From Tyto alba (taxonomy: Eukaryota > Chordata > Aves > Strigiformes > Tytonidae): 64,000 nt of DNA. The notes beneath the pieces are model-generated. The model made no database searches. It was not told where the DNA came from and saw only the letters and a list, made by a program, of their open reading frames with translations. Position numbers and translations under genes: made by a program. The stretch covers positions 4,251,731 through 4,315,730 of the forward strand of contig NW_024881283.1 in assembly GCF_018691265.1 (NCBI RefSeq). The letters run 5' to 3'. Shown here piece after piece: positions 34,806-47,600 of this stretch. How positions within the stretch are numbered: position 1 is the stretch's first letter; each line of letters opens with the position of its first letter.

Positions 34806-37399
34806 ACAGAGATGTTCCTGAAAGAGTTTAGGGTCAAAGAAGCAGATTCCTTTATTTAAGAGTCTCCTTACTCTTTGGAGATCCCTCCTGCCCTCAGACT
34901 GGAAATGTGCATCTGCAAATGGAGCACCTTCCCCTGGAGATGCTGTTTTACACTTTCCAGAGTAAAACTGAGCTGCAGCAGGGATGAAGCTGCTTGTGCC
35001 CCCAGGCCTGCAGGTGATTGTTAGAAGAGACCACGTTTCAATACAAAGCTTTTGTTCAGAGTGGTCATCTTAGTCTCTGCTATCATGGGTGCAAGATGGT
35101 GATTAAACAGTCTCTTATGAAACATTAATGCAAAATATTACATAATTCTGTAGAGCTTCCAGACTTAGTCAGGAAGATTATAGAAATCAATGTTATTGAC
35201 ATGCTGGAAAGACATGGAACAAGAATATTTCAATACAGAAATCCAAGTGAAAACTTATCCTACTCTTTCCTTGGCATCCCTATAACAATTTCAATAGAAC
35301 TTAAAATAAGTAAGCCTCACAGCCTTGCTGAAACAAGATAAAAGAAGATAACTAGAGGAAGACAAGGCATGGATAAAGCAGGAGGTAAGTGGGATCTTCT
35401 TAGAGTCCTTTAGAAGAAAAGCTTGGCTTTATTTCCAGGATTAGGAAGACACTTTCAGCTTCACAGTGCATACTCCTCCTTTAATTGCCTGCCTAGGCTC
35501 TCCTTCCACAACCAGGACCAAGACTTTGTAAAAACAATCATGAAACATCACTGTCTCTTTGATCAAGCAGTGACCCATTTCTTGCTGGGACCGGGCTGGA
35601 CAGTGATCAGCACAGACATTTATACACAGCAGTTATATTCAACAAAGCACATTTGTCAATAGGTAAGTACCTGACTTAGGTCTTCTTTTGCCATGTCCAG
35701 ATGTCTGCAAAGCTCTTTAATAAAGATATAGCCAGATGACCTTTAAACATGAGTCCAATAGTGAGGGCTGGGCTGAGGCACATACTTAGTATTTAATACA
35801 AAGGTTGGGTTTTATGGGAGAAAGACAGCCTCCCTCTTTGTCTAAAAAAAGACAAAGTGGTGGAGAGAGGTCCAATCTTTCACTAGGTCAGACTGGTAGA
35901 GTAGGAAAATACAGACACACCACATTTTCACACTTTCAGGACTGAAGCAGAACCTTGCTTCAAAGGAAAGGAGCAAACATGCAAGACAATAAAGTCTCCC
36001 AGGGAGAGAGTGCACCAGGTACATGTCCTCTACAGCACACCCCATTGGGATTAGCTTGAAATGGTTGGTCTCCAGTGAGGTAGCTGCCATGGCAGTGAGA
36101 GCTGGTCTTGCAATATATGACAGTCATATTGAGTACCTGCAAACTCCCAGCCAGTGACAGCTGAGTCAGAATATTTTCATACAGATTTTACAAGAATTAT
36201 TATCCAAACAGCTCAGCTTGATACCATCCATTTTGCATTTTAAAATACAAACTGTTTAAATGGCCTGTTTTCTGCTCTAGGGAAAATTAAATGTGGAGAC
36301 AAGTGGCAGTATTTATGCCCATTGAAATCTGCTGTGTTGAGGTACCCAGCCTGTGCCTGGCAGTGCCTATGGGAGGGCTTTATAATGGCTGGGGGGGCTG
36401 CACAGGGTGGCATGGATGGTAACTCCTATGCCAGCTACATCATGTCTACAGCTGCAAACTGCTTACACATGAAGTCTCCCGTCTGCCCTCCCCTTATGCA
36501 TAGAAAGGAGATTTTGGCCTCATTTACAGTTTGGTGATGGATGACAGTGGAGTGATCTGAGCACACAGTGCTAGACTCTCTGGGACCTGAACAGCTTCAC
36601 CGGGACTCTTTCCAAAGTGTCAGGCTCCCCTTCGGGATAACTCAGAACAAGATCCTAGGAGCTGAGGCAATAGGTGCCCTCAGTTTCTCTGATCAGCTGT
36701 TGCTCCTGAACACATACATCTACACAAAAGTAACTCCATCATCACAGGGAGAGTACTGAGTATGGTCACAGACGGTTCATTTCCTGTAGACACAGACTGT
36801 GGTTTGCCAGCTCATGTGAAATACTGTGCAAAGACTATTGGGAGCATGTTGCATTTGTGTGAAAAGATGGGAAATGAGGCAAGAGAACGCTTGACCCTTG
36901 GTTTCCCTGTCTGTTCATGCCTACACAGACCTCCACAGCAATATTCTCACCCAGTATGATCTGGAATCTCCACATTTGGTCTCTCAGCAGGGAGAGGAGC
37001 ACAGCCAAGCCACAAAGCTACTTCATAGCTTCTGGGGTACATCTTTTTGTTCTCTGTTTCTATACAACTCAGCCCAGGGAGGCCCAGGGTCATGGTTAGT
37101 CCTTCCTGGCACAATGCTAGCAGGAACAGATAGATCATAAATGGAAATTGTCAGATTGGTAAAGAAACTGTTGCAGCCATCTTTTAGATATTCTGAACAA
37201 AAGTGGAGCTCATAAATTCATTTGTGACACTAGAGAATGTACCTGTATTAGGTACTGCTCCCAGGACTGACTACATCATTAACACACACTTTAGCAGAGA
37301 TGGATCTTGTGTGATTGCCAAAACGATGTTGGCCCCTGCTACGTTCCAGCCTTTCCACCTTTTCCATGTCCATTACCAGGTATAAATGAGAGAACTACA
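34806..37399. other. Non-coding unique stretch
   Basis: No frame longer than about 82 codons and no recognisable repeat. The right part leads into the CR1 element. Confidence 0.58.
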
Positions 37400-38601
37400 A
37401 TGGAGTTATAGTGTTAGTGAATAAGGAAAGAGCAACTGACATAATATGGACTTGTGAAAAGCATTTTACACTGTCCTGCATGACATCCTTGTCTCCAAAT
37501 TAGAGAGACAAGGATTTGATGGATGCACCACTTGATGGATAAGGAATTAGCTAGATGGTCTCACTCAAAGAGTTATGGTCAGCAATTCGATGTCCAAGTG
37601 GGGAGCGGTGACGAGTGCCGTTCCTCGGGGGTTGGGGTTGGGCCTGGCACTGTTTAATGTCTTTGTCAGTGACAGGGCCAGTGGGATGGCTGCACCCTCA
37701 GCAAGTTCAGCCACGACCCTGAGCTGTGTGGTGGGGGGACACGCTGGGGGCAGGGATGGCATCCAGAGGGACCAGGGCAGGCTGGAGAGGGGGGACTGTG
37801 CAAACCTCCTGGGGTTCAACAAGGCCAAGGGCAAGGTCCTGCCCGTGGGTCGGGGCAATCCCCAGCACAAACCCCGGCTGGGCGAGGGGTGGCTGGAGAG
37901 CAGCCCCAAGGAGAGGGGCTGGGGGGGCTGGTGGGGGGAAAACTGCCCGTGAGGCAGCCCCGTGCGCTCGCAGCCCAGAACCCACCCGTGCCCTGGGCTG
38001 CAGCCAGAGCAGGGGGGGCAGCAGGGCCAGGGAGGGGATTCTCCCCCTCTGCTCCGCTCTGGGGAGACCCCCCTGCAGTGCCGGGGCCAGCTCGGGGGCC
38101 CCCAACAGCAGAAGGACCCGGAGCTGCTCGAGCGGGGCCAGAGGAGGCTACGGAGATGCTGGGGGGGCTGGAGCAGCTCCCCTGGGGGGCCGGGCTGAGA
38201 GAGTTGGGGGGGGTCAGCCTGGAGAAGAGAAGGCTCCGGGGAGCCCTTCGAGCGGCCTCCCAGGGCTTAAAGGGGGGGCAGGAAAGGTGGGGAGGGACTC
38301 TGGGTCAGGGGGGTTGAGGGGTAGGATGAGGGGTGACGGGTTTAAGCTGACAGAGGGCAGATTTAGATGAGCTCTAAGGCAGAAATTCCTTCCCTGTGCG
38401 GGGGGTGAGGCGCTGGCCCAGGGTGCCCAGAGCAGCTGTGGCTGCCCCCTCCCTGGAAGGGTTCAAGGCCAGGTTGGACGGGGCTGGGAGCCCCCTGGGC
38501 TGGGGGAAGGGGGCCCTGCCCGGGGCAGGGGGGCTGGAACTAGATGATCTTTAATGTCCCTTCCAACCATCGTATGACTCTATTCTGTTCTATGATTCTA
38601 T
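37400..38601 (+). mobile_element. CR1 LINE retrotransposon, 5'-truncated, inactive
   Basis: About 1.2 kb of the 3' half of a CR1 element. CR1 is a non-LTR retrotransposon that copies itself by target-primed reverse transcription. The left end reads as the reverse transcriptase region around 'LDLCKAFDTVLHD' but with frameshifts. The frame at 37575-37952 carries FNVFVSD, then FNKAKGKVLPVG and GEGWLESSPKE. A second frame carries LRELGGVSLEKRRLRG and a third GDGFKLTEGRFR, so at least two shifts break ORF2. The catalytic FADD box is lost (the aligned residues read SSATT). The 3' end has AACTAGATGATCTTTAATG, CCCTTCCAACC and the tail ATTCTGTTCTATGATTCTAT, which fixes orientation and end. It is unusually GC-rich, with many runs of six to eight G. 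Confidence 0.9.
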
Positions 38602-39219
38602 CATCTCCAGTCTGTTGTCCCATCCACAAGCCTCAACAGTCATCTCTTAAAATCTCTTCAAAGTTCACCCAGATCAAATACTCACAGTTCAGGAGAGCAC
38701 ACCCAGCTGAAGGGTTTTCAGGAACCACAGTAGCAGCCCAGTACGACAGTAAGAAGCTAATAAATATTTGTAACCAGAATGAGAAGTGTCTGCATTCTGT
38801 TTAAACAAGCTGCAGAGCATGCACAAGCTGAATGTCCTAGTTATACCAGAGCCACTACTAGTTCAGAGAAATGTGCAGGTCAAAAGTGGAATACACCTGC
38901 AATATCACCTGCAAGGCCTTACCATGCAGCACCATGCCATTTGCCTTTCGGTGTGAAGGAGAAAGTGGGAAGAGATGCCAAGGAGTCCCACAGACCACTG
39001 CCCACAGACAAGCTGCCTGAGGAATTCCAAGACCAGCCCTGTTAGATCTTGTTTAATGTTCCAATGATGAAGGCTCCAGAGCTTCCCTGTGTGGCCTCTC
39101 TTGGTACTCCACATCCTTTTTAGCTAGGGTGTTTTGTCTTAGCATCTAACCTAAAACCTCTTTATTGCAAATTAATCAGATTTCTATTTTTCTTTCCCAA
39201 GGAGAGATGAAAAACAGTT
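38602..39219. other. Non-coding spacer between CR1 elements
   Basis: Unique sequence. An 88-codon frame at 38779-39045 is not recognisable. Confidence 0.55.
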
Positions 39220-39830
39220 CATCACTGCCTTCTTCATAACAAGATCTATGAGCTGGACAATGGTTATCAAACTGCTGTTCCTGTCAAAGAAAACTCTCAA
39301 AGGCTTTGCCAAAGATTTATTTTATTTATTGCTTTTCCCATATCCACTAAATGGAAGAAATACATTAAAGTAGTTAAACAAGTTTTATTCTTCATAAATC
39401 CATGTCCATGTTTCTTTATCACCTTGTTATCCTCCTAGCACCTTTAAACTGATTATTTAATAATTTTTTCTTGTATCCTGCTGTACAAGTTAAATTATTC
39501 TCATGTGCAGCTCTCAAGGTCCTCTTTCCTGCTTTTGAAGGTAGTACCTTTGTGTTTGCCATTTTTCAGTCCTTTTGAACCTTAAGCATCCTCCATCACT
39601 GCTTGAAGAGAATTGATTTCAGGAATTGCCACTAGTTCCTGCTGCACTCTGTGCTAAGCCTCACAATGTCTCAGTTCCCCGAGTCATCCATTTTCCTAGA
39701 TATTCTCAAGCTTCTTTTTTCCCCATTCTGATCTGCCCTTCTGCCTGCTCTTGCAATTAATTATGTTAGCAGGATTTTCATGAAGGCAGAAACAAAGAAT
39801 GCATTGAATACTGAAGCCTATCAAAATTAT
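39220..39830 (-). mobile_element. Ancient CR1 LINE fragment (reverse transcriptase N-terminal half)
   Basis: Read on the plus strand as the reverse complement of CR1 ORF2, landmarks appear in the right order. TCAAAGGCTTTGCCAAAGAT comes first (the 'KAFDTV' region). TTTTATTCTTCATAAATCCA then TGTCC follows ('QHGF..KSCL' region). CATTTTTCAGTCCTTTTGAACC is next (the 'DWR.A' region). GAAACAAAGAATGCATTGAA with TAC is last ('EVFNAFF' region). Similarity may fade on to about 40.1 kb. All frames are destroyed by stops. This insertion is far older than the one at 37.4 kb and has the opposite orientation. Confidence 0.65.
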
Positions 39831-42800
39831 TTTTTCTCTCGATATGATATCACGCTAAACAAGGAAGAAGACCACTTGCCTCTTGCTAACAATATCTCAC
39901 CTTTGTCTAAGTGTTTCTGATATTATCACCATGTGCTTTACACTCACTCCTTGTTAATGATTCGTGTCTCTTAATGTTTTTTTTTTCTATTTTCATATTT
40001 GTTTAAACAACTCCATAATGCTAAATCTTTATGCTTCTGTCTTCCTTCTGCACTGAGATTTTTGCCCTTTGTCTCTAAGGCTGTTTCTTCCTTCTGTTAG
40101 CTGCTCAGATATCCCCAAACTCCTCATTAATTTTTGCTCCTGCAAGCTTGCTCCTATGACCACACATTTATTATCTGTCTCTTATTTCCTTCCAAACACA
40201 TTATACAAACTTGTCTTTAACTTTTGTCAGGTTTTGAAGAAGTCTATAGGCTGTTACACTTCCAAAGTGTGCTTCTGTCCCCCTCACCTGCCCCTTCCAA
40301 ACAAGCTGTTGTTCTCTCTGCCTCCACTCCAGACTTGTGGGCTCTCACTGCCTTTGATCTCAAATCAGTCACTGTTGGCTGTGACTTCAAGTTCCTCTTG
40401 TTCATCCTCCTTCCTCTCAGCACCACTGTAAAAACCTGAATTTAACCAGTTTCACTTATTATACTCCTATGGCCTCTCGAGTTTTCCTGCTGAAATTGCT
40501 CATTAACGCACCAGCCTGTCAGAAAAACTAGTGTTTTTTTAAAAAAACCCTGTACTTTTTGCTATCAGCCAGCCTCATATCTAGACCCACATCTCCCCAG
40601 TCCCCACCCGAAAGTCAAAGCCACTGTGCCATGTCCAAACTTACGCCCGTCATGTTAACAGCTACAACATGCCCAAAAGATTTCAGGTGAGAGATACCAG
40701 GGGTGAGAAGGAATCCTGTTGTTTAGTATGATCTAGAATTGTGTTTTATTTTTTCTTCTGCAATATTTTTTCAAACTTCACAACTAGGGATTTAAACTCC
40801 TGTTTTGCCAGAATAAACTTGCTTTCACTCTTAAGCATATCTGGTATCAAAGGCAAGTCTAGGTGAAGCTATGAAATCTGGATTAGCATTACATTTTCTG
40901 ATACAACACACCCAAACAAAGCAGCATGTCTCCTGGGACACCTGGGACCTGACACCAATTTGGAGCAATCTGAAGCTGTTGACTGTGCTGGGCCAAGCTG
41001 CAAGGGCAGGGCCAAGCTTGGATTTGTCCCATTCCAGGTTGGACAGAGTCAGTAGAAAGACACTTTGCAAGGCAGACAAACACCAGACTGTGACAAGCAT
41101 TTGTGCTGGGGCGGCATTACAGCCTCTCTCCATCAGAAGGGACATGCAGGTCACCTTTCCAACCAGGCTTCACAGTCTTGTACAAAGCCTGTGGAGCCAC
41201 GGTCACAGACTCCTTATCTCCTGTCAGAGGACAAACAGTGCTGACAAAAAGTATTTTTTCATTGACTGCAGACTCCTCCTTTTGGGGTAGGGGCTGCTGA
41301 TGAAGGAAATTTTCCTGCTAGCTCATACAAGGCCAAAACCTGATGTCAGGTTCAGATGTTTGGACCATTCCTATGGATACAGAGACAAGGGGAGCAGTTC
41401 ATCCTCTTCTGAGTGGTTCCTGGGCCTTTCTTTGAAGTTTGATGCTGGCTGCTGTCAGAGATGAGGTGCTGGGTTGCATGAGTCTTGGTATGCTCTCATT
41501 ACAGCATGAGGGAGAGCAGTGGGAGCTAGGGTGGGTTTGTGGACCTGCTGCCTTCTGAAGGACCTCTGCATTTTTCAGTAATTTTTTCCTGAGTGGCTTT
41601 CCTCTTGCCTGCAAGAATTGTGTACAGATCTGCCCACCCCATCCACTCCATACCTCTGTGTTAAAGAAGTGAAAAAGCCAGAGCTGAGGCAAGTGGGAAG
41701 GAAATAAACCCCAGGGCAGGTTGAGTCCGGGGCACAGCATCAGACATACTTTGCATTCCCTGAGCCAGCAACCAGCTGCAACATATCCCATAGGCATCAG
41801 ACAAGTCTCAATCAATGTTCAGGGTGGGTCTGTAGCTCTTTCACAGGAACAGCTAAGGCCACATCAAAAGCTGAAGGTAGGCAGCACTGAAGCCAGGCCC
41901 AGGAGAGGTCATCTCAAGCTCCTTGACAATGAACATCTCTGAAGATCAAAATTGGGGAAAATAATAAATGAACTTTGCCTCTATTTTCACTGTGCCTGAC
42001 ACTAGTTCAGCATTTATGATGCAATTGTTTTTCTCACTATCACCATTCTTCGCATTTATATAGAAAAGCAAACTGAAACACTATTGGGGAGTGATCTGAC
42101 CTCTGAGATTAAGAAATATGTAAATGAATATGGATCCCTGCTCTGCCCACCACATATCAGCCTCATTCTGAATTCTCTTACTTTGGTTCTCACTGGGGAA
42201 GTAACACCACAAGTAACTGCTTTTTCAAGTTTGATCTCAAATCTTATAATTTGTTTTCAGAGCCTCTGAGATTTAATGGAAAAAGGTTTCAATTCATGTA
42301 TACATCAAGACTGCTGTTTCCACTACTGACCCTCCATGACTTTGGGCCACTCAGTGGTGTGAAACAGTGAAATGACTTATCATTGCAGTGAAAAATGCAT
42401 TCATCGGGAGCAAATGTAGAAAGTTTACAAACCAAGTTGGGACTGGATGTTTTTCTTCCACTACCATATACATTATTCACCACAGAGAGGACAATGTTAC
42501 CCTCCAGCTAAATATAAAAACAACTAAAGAAAAAAATGAAACATATGCGTTGCAATGTAGGAGAAAACCTGCATTAGATCAAACAGGTACCTGACCAAAT
42601 GTCCCAGAGATGCGGTAAGTTCTACTGTGAAGTAGATTCAGGTACAGATTAAGAAAATTACATGTTGATGTCTATATGTGGGTATCTTGGTTCCCATTCC
42701 AGTCACTTAATACATCTGATCAATCAGTGGAAACCCAGAAAGGGGCTCAGCACAACCTCCAGTAGATCCCTGCATGAGAGAAGTGGGATTGCTCTCCAGC

Positions 42801-44059
42801 TCTCACCATCTGATCTGCTCTCCGCTGGCTGTGGTGGGAGCGGAGATGCCCAGCTCACATGGAGGCACTTGTGCAATCTGGATCCCTCTTCAACGCCCGT
42901 TTCAGTCACCACACACAATGTCCTGTACGACTTGAGATACACAGTGCTGTCACATCTGGCTTTGAGCTGTTGCTCTGTCCCGGCAGAGCTCTGACCTACC
43001 CCATCCCATATTCACCAGCGCCGGGCAGGTGTTCTCCTGCCCTGAGACATCTCAGGTGGAAGACTGAAGAGACACCCTGTTCAGCCACAGTGGCTCTTGA
43101 TGCAGGGGTTACAGGAAAAGGTGCCGTGGTCCATTATGCTCAGAGCTAGATGATTTTTATCTTCTTGAACTTAAAACACAGTGAATCCTTAAAGTTCTAA
43201 ATATCCTTTAAAAGTTACACCTAAATGAGGAGTCAAGCAGTACTGGAGTTCTCTAAAAGAGTTCATTAGAGCCACTTGGAAACTACCCCAGAGGTAAGGA
43301 GTGTTCATTGTGAAGATGATGGAAGAGGATGGTTACTCCAGCACTTGCAGCATGTGAAATCCATTCACAGTGACACAGGACACAGCAGTTGCTGCAGGCC
43401 TGTCACTGCATGACTGCATTACCTGGAGGTAGCTGCGATTGGCTTGGATTAAAGTCAGTGATGATTTTTAATTTTATGGGATGCAAAAACCTGTCTGTTC
43501 AGTCTTACACATAAGACATTGGAGACATGAAAAGGCCACATTACAGTTTCTTTAAGGTATTAAAATAACATTATTTACAAATTAAAAGAAAAACTTGTGG
43601 TTTTCAGACACTTTGTTTTTGAAGTAAAAAAAAAAAATATATAGCAAACATCTGAAGAAAGCTACTACTTCTGGAAAAGGCTTCATAAACTCAAGGATTC
43701 ATTATTTTGTCCAAAAAAAGTTTCAAAGCTTTTCAGCAAGCCATGAAGGCAATGCAGTATTATTAATCACTTTCTTGGACAACGTGCATGTAATAAAACA
43801 AACTAAAATTAGCTGAAAAAAAATTTTCAAAGAAAAGGCCACTTTCCAACATCCTGACAAATGAAATAAGTGGATACCCAAACAAAGGGCTAAGAGTACA
43901 ATTAAGGCAAAGCAGGAACTGAAGGGGCAACACTGGTCCAGTGCACTTCACATATAGTGTTTCATACATCAGAGCCCCCAAAAGTGCTTAATCAAAATAA
44001 TGGAAAACAGGAGAACAAAATGACTTGCAGGCAAAGGAAAAAAATAAATAGAGATTGTG
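39831..44059. other. Non-coding stretch
   Basis: The first 300 bases, T-rich on the plus strand, may be a faded continuation of the ancient CR1. A 139-codon frame at 40871-41290 (plus) and a 138-codon frame at 41399-41815 (minus) are not recognisable. A 12-A run lies at 43626-43637. No other structure was seen. Confidence 0.5.
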
Positions 44060-44660
44060 TCACATATCAGAGAGACGTAAGGAAGGGGCTTTTCAACATT
44101 TCCTCTTACTGAAATTTCTTCAGGTCACTTATCTTCATTGCTTGTCTCTGAAAACATTACTTTTTTTTTCCCCCTTAAATAAGGTGACAAACTGCACAGC
44201 ATATTGCCAGTGAGAGAGCAGCATTGATTTATCTAATAATATTAATGTATTTTCAGTATTATTTTTCTGTCTCATTCTTTATACAGCCCATCATCACATT
44301 CATTCTTTCTTTTCTGCTACCATCAAGCTTTCAGTTGAGGTGTCTTGCAACTGACCACATGTGGCTTTTCCTTGCCCAGCCACATACAAAAAAAGCTCAA
44401 GTTAATTCCTCCTAATCTGGTAGTTATCCATCTTACATTTCATCCAACACCAGTCTACTCATTCACCTGTGTTTGGCAGGTCCACCTGGAGTTTTTCACA
44501 TTCTTCCAAGGTCTTGACTGACCTCAATAATTTTGTGTGATCTGTAAACCTCTCATTGTTCATTTTCTTTTCAAGATCATACATGATGCCGCCTAGGACA
44601 GTCTCAGACTCACAAGTTAAATGCAAAATGGCATTCACCCAAAACATAAATTATGTCCAC
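44060..44660 (-). mobile_element. Ancient CR1 LINE fragment (reverse transcriptase catalytic region and beyond)
   Basis: On the minus strand the frame at 44459-44647 reads VLGGIMYDLEKKMNN, then RFTDHTKLLRSVKT and CEKLQVDLPNTGE. This aligns with the CR1 reverse transcriptase around the catalytic FADD box, here decayed to FTDH, and the following 'L..W' segment. Further downstream on the same strand come GGGCTGTATAAAGAATGAGA with CAG and AAATCAATGCTGC. After these comes AGAGACAAGCAATGAAGATA followed by AGTGACC. All match the expected order of CR1 ORF2. Both ends are worn away. It is not part of the 39.2 kb copy, because the coding order would be reversed. Confidence 0.72.
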
Positions 44661-47600
44661 GTGTAGAGCCAACATAGGGAGCTTAAAAATAAAAGCATGT
44701 GTTTGAGTAGTATAACAGTCATTGTTTATTTTATCAATTGTTTAGGGGTCTTTTGGTTAATGGTTTACTTTTTTTCCCTAAAAGTGGAAGAATATCAGCA
44801 TATAAAAGAGTTGCATTAACACTACATTAGTGGAGCTGCATAGACAATGTCACAACAGAGGTGACTTTGTGCCACGGAAGGGCAGAGTCAGCACATTCCT
44901 GGAGGCATGTCCTTGATATCATGTCCTTGAGCCATTTCCACCGCTGTCGGGTTGGGAGCTCCTGTTCTCCTGACAGTTCTCCAGAGAAGTTCACAAGCCC
45001 ATCAGGTTTCTGTGGAGCTTGTAAAGGGTCCAAAATTCTACAGCTTGCTTAAATGTGCAAATATGTTGTTTATGATGATCGTAAAACAGTATGCTGCCGG
45101 GTCCTGGTTCGCACTCACACTGTTGTTTACTGTCCCTTCCACCACTCTTAACTATCAAAGTAATTTTCCTCTTTCAGAATGGCAATTTGGGGTTTCATGG
45201 TATTGTGCAATTTGGGGTTTCATGGTCTCCCAGCTGACCCACTGGGAATGATGGTTTTAGCCTTACACAAGTTTGGGTGCACTGGAAGTGAAAAGAGAGG
45301 TTGTGTACATACCTAGCAGTGGGAGAATAGTGACGATATGAGTCAGACTCAGCTGTAAGACACATAATGACAACTACTTGAGAGTTTCTGGAAAGGGGCA
45401 GGTGAAACTGAGGATAACTGTCTCCATCTGCACAGGGATGGTTCCAGGGCAAAAACAGCCCTGGACACAGCACAAGTGGACAGAACAGTGGGATGGAGAC
45501 AGGTTGACCAACATGACAGTCTTGTTAATCCACTGTGAATGGAGCAGATCACGGTGCATGAGGTACCTGTGCTCACTGAGTTCCCAGCGCCTCCAGAGAG
45601 CAGGAGGAAAGATGTGATGCCCTCTCAGAAGCTTCTGGGCATGCACAGGTGCTCTAATTGCAATGCTGCTGCTTGCCCAAGGATTGTTTTCACTGCAGTT
45701 TGTGAAGGTAGCTGGGCTTTGAGCTCAGGTAAATGATCAGCCAGACCTGAGCCTGCAGCAATGTGCCAGGCACTGGTGGGGAGTGCTCAAACCAGTGCTG
45801 CTGGTGCTGCTAGCACCTGTCCTGGAGGAACTCATCAAATGACACTGACTGCTTGGTCTTGGTAGCCACTCCATCCAAAGCCTCAAACATAGTAAATCAC
45901 AAGAGAAACAGAGAGAAAAAGAGTCCAGGAGAGGAACAAGGACATAAATATGGTAAGCTAAGGCTAGATGGAGACTACTTTGTCAGGACTGCCCAAGATT
46001 GAGAAGCAGTAGCTAGTTTTATGCAAGGCATCCGGCGGGATTGTTTCTGGGGAGAGTAATAAGAAGGATCCTTTCCTAGCTATATTATTTCCTTTTCTGT
46101 CTTCATACCCACTCTCTTTCCTGAGACATAGTAAGGGATGGGGGAATTGGGAATGGGAGCCAGGACATAAACCTTTGGATTAATACAGAAAAAGATACCA
46201 AGTTCCTTACCCAGGGAGCTTGTGAGCACTTCCTGAAGAAGTGGAGCTGGCGGCACAAAGAGGCTTACAGTACAAGCCGCAACAGTAGATAAATTTCTGG
46301 GTGCAAAGCAAACTTGATCCAAGGCAGTCATTAAAGAGCCCTTCTGCAAATGCTTGTGTATTAACTGCACATTTGGGCAAGTTCCATCTACTTAACACTC
46401 GCCATCTCCTAAAACCTCCTGCAGTTTCAGCTGAGCATAGGCTTTCCTCCATGTACAAGTGAGCTACACAGCACAAAGCTGTGAGCATGCTCCCTCCTGG
46501 AAATGCTCAAGAGCCCAGGATAAAAAGCTGTGAGGTCCTTTGAACCAAAAAGTTCTGCATAAGGGCAAAGTATCGAGTATACTGAGAGTTACAGTGTTCC
46601 TGATACGGGAGAGATCCTCTCCTCATCTCCCTTCTGCTGCTATCAAATCCTTGCAGACATGCATTTGCATGCAGAAGACATCTCTGATTGACTCTCCTCA
46701 TTTTAATCATTGGGGAACTGTTCCACGAGCCCTGCTTTCCATCCCATATGTACCAGGTTAGACAGCTTTTGCAGAGAACTGTTCTACTATTGCTTGTGTG
46801 GTGGTTCTACAGTCATTCTAGGAAAAAGGTTTTGGTCTCCATCTCCAATGATTTATTACCCTGACTTTAGACAGCTAATGAATCACTAGAACAAGCCCTA
46901 GGCTTGTGTTCACATTTATTATGGTTTTGGTAGGATAAGTGATGTGCAAATATTCTGGGTGCAGGAATGCATTTTCTCGTGGATTTGATGGGGATCTAAG
47001 GCACACAAACAAAAGCAAGGCAAAAAAGTGAGTGGTGGGAGAGAGGGAAGGTCGTTGATCCCTGCCTGGGTTTTTTTTTCTTTTTTTACCTTACGCTTTG
47101 AGGGCATAAAGGGGACCAAGGCTTGTGTTCTTGCATAATGATTTAGAGGGAGATGTATACATACCTCCTTGAATTACTTAAGCAAAGACCAGAGCCCACT
47201 GACCAGGTGCTACATTTACCTTCAACAAAACCTGTCCCTCCCTTGTACATTCCTCTTTTAATCCAAAGCTTCCTCTCACCCAGAGGATTCAGAAACCTTC
47301 TGTCTACATTAGATGCCTATCTACATGGCAATAAGGTTATCCTCTCTTCTGTCATCCTTTGGCCACGCTGTAAGATGCAATATCCATGTGCTTCTTCAGG
47401 ATCTGCCCAAATGAAATCCTTCCCTACCTTCCCAGTCATGCTTATTCATCAGCGAATAGAAGTCTCCATCATATCCCTTCTCCAGGTCCAGATGCTGCTC
47501 CTCCCTCCCAGTGCACCTGCCTTAACCAAGAGTGTTCACAGGACCAAGCTTATGAACCGTGTTCTGAATTACCTTCAACAGTCTCCTTAAACAATCGTCC

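Noticed and set aside
37726..38370. 214-codon open frame, longest in the window
   Set aside because: Lies entirely within the CR1 element. Its length comes from the GC-rich, stop-poor composition, and only its end matches CR1 ORF2 in this phase.
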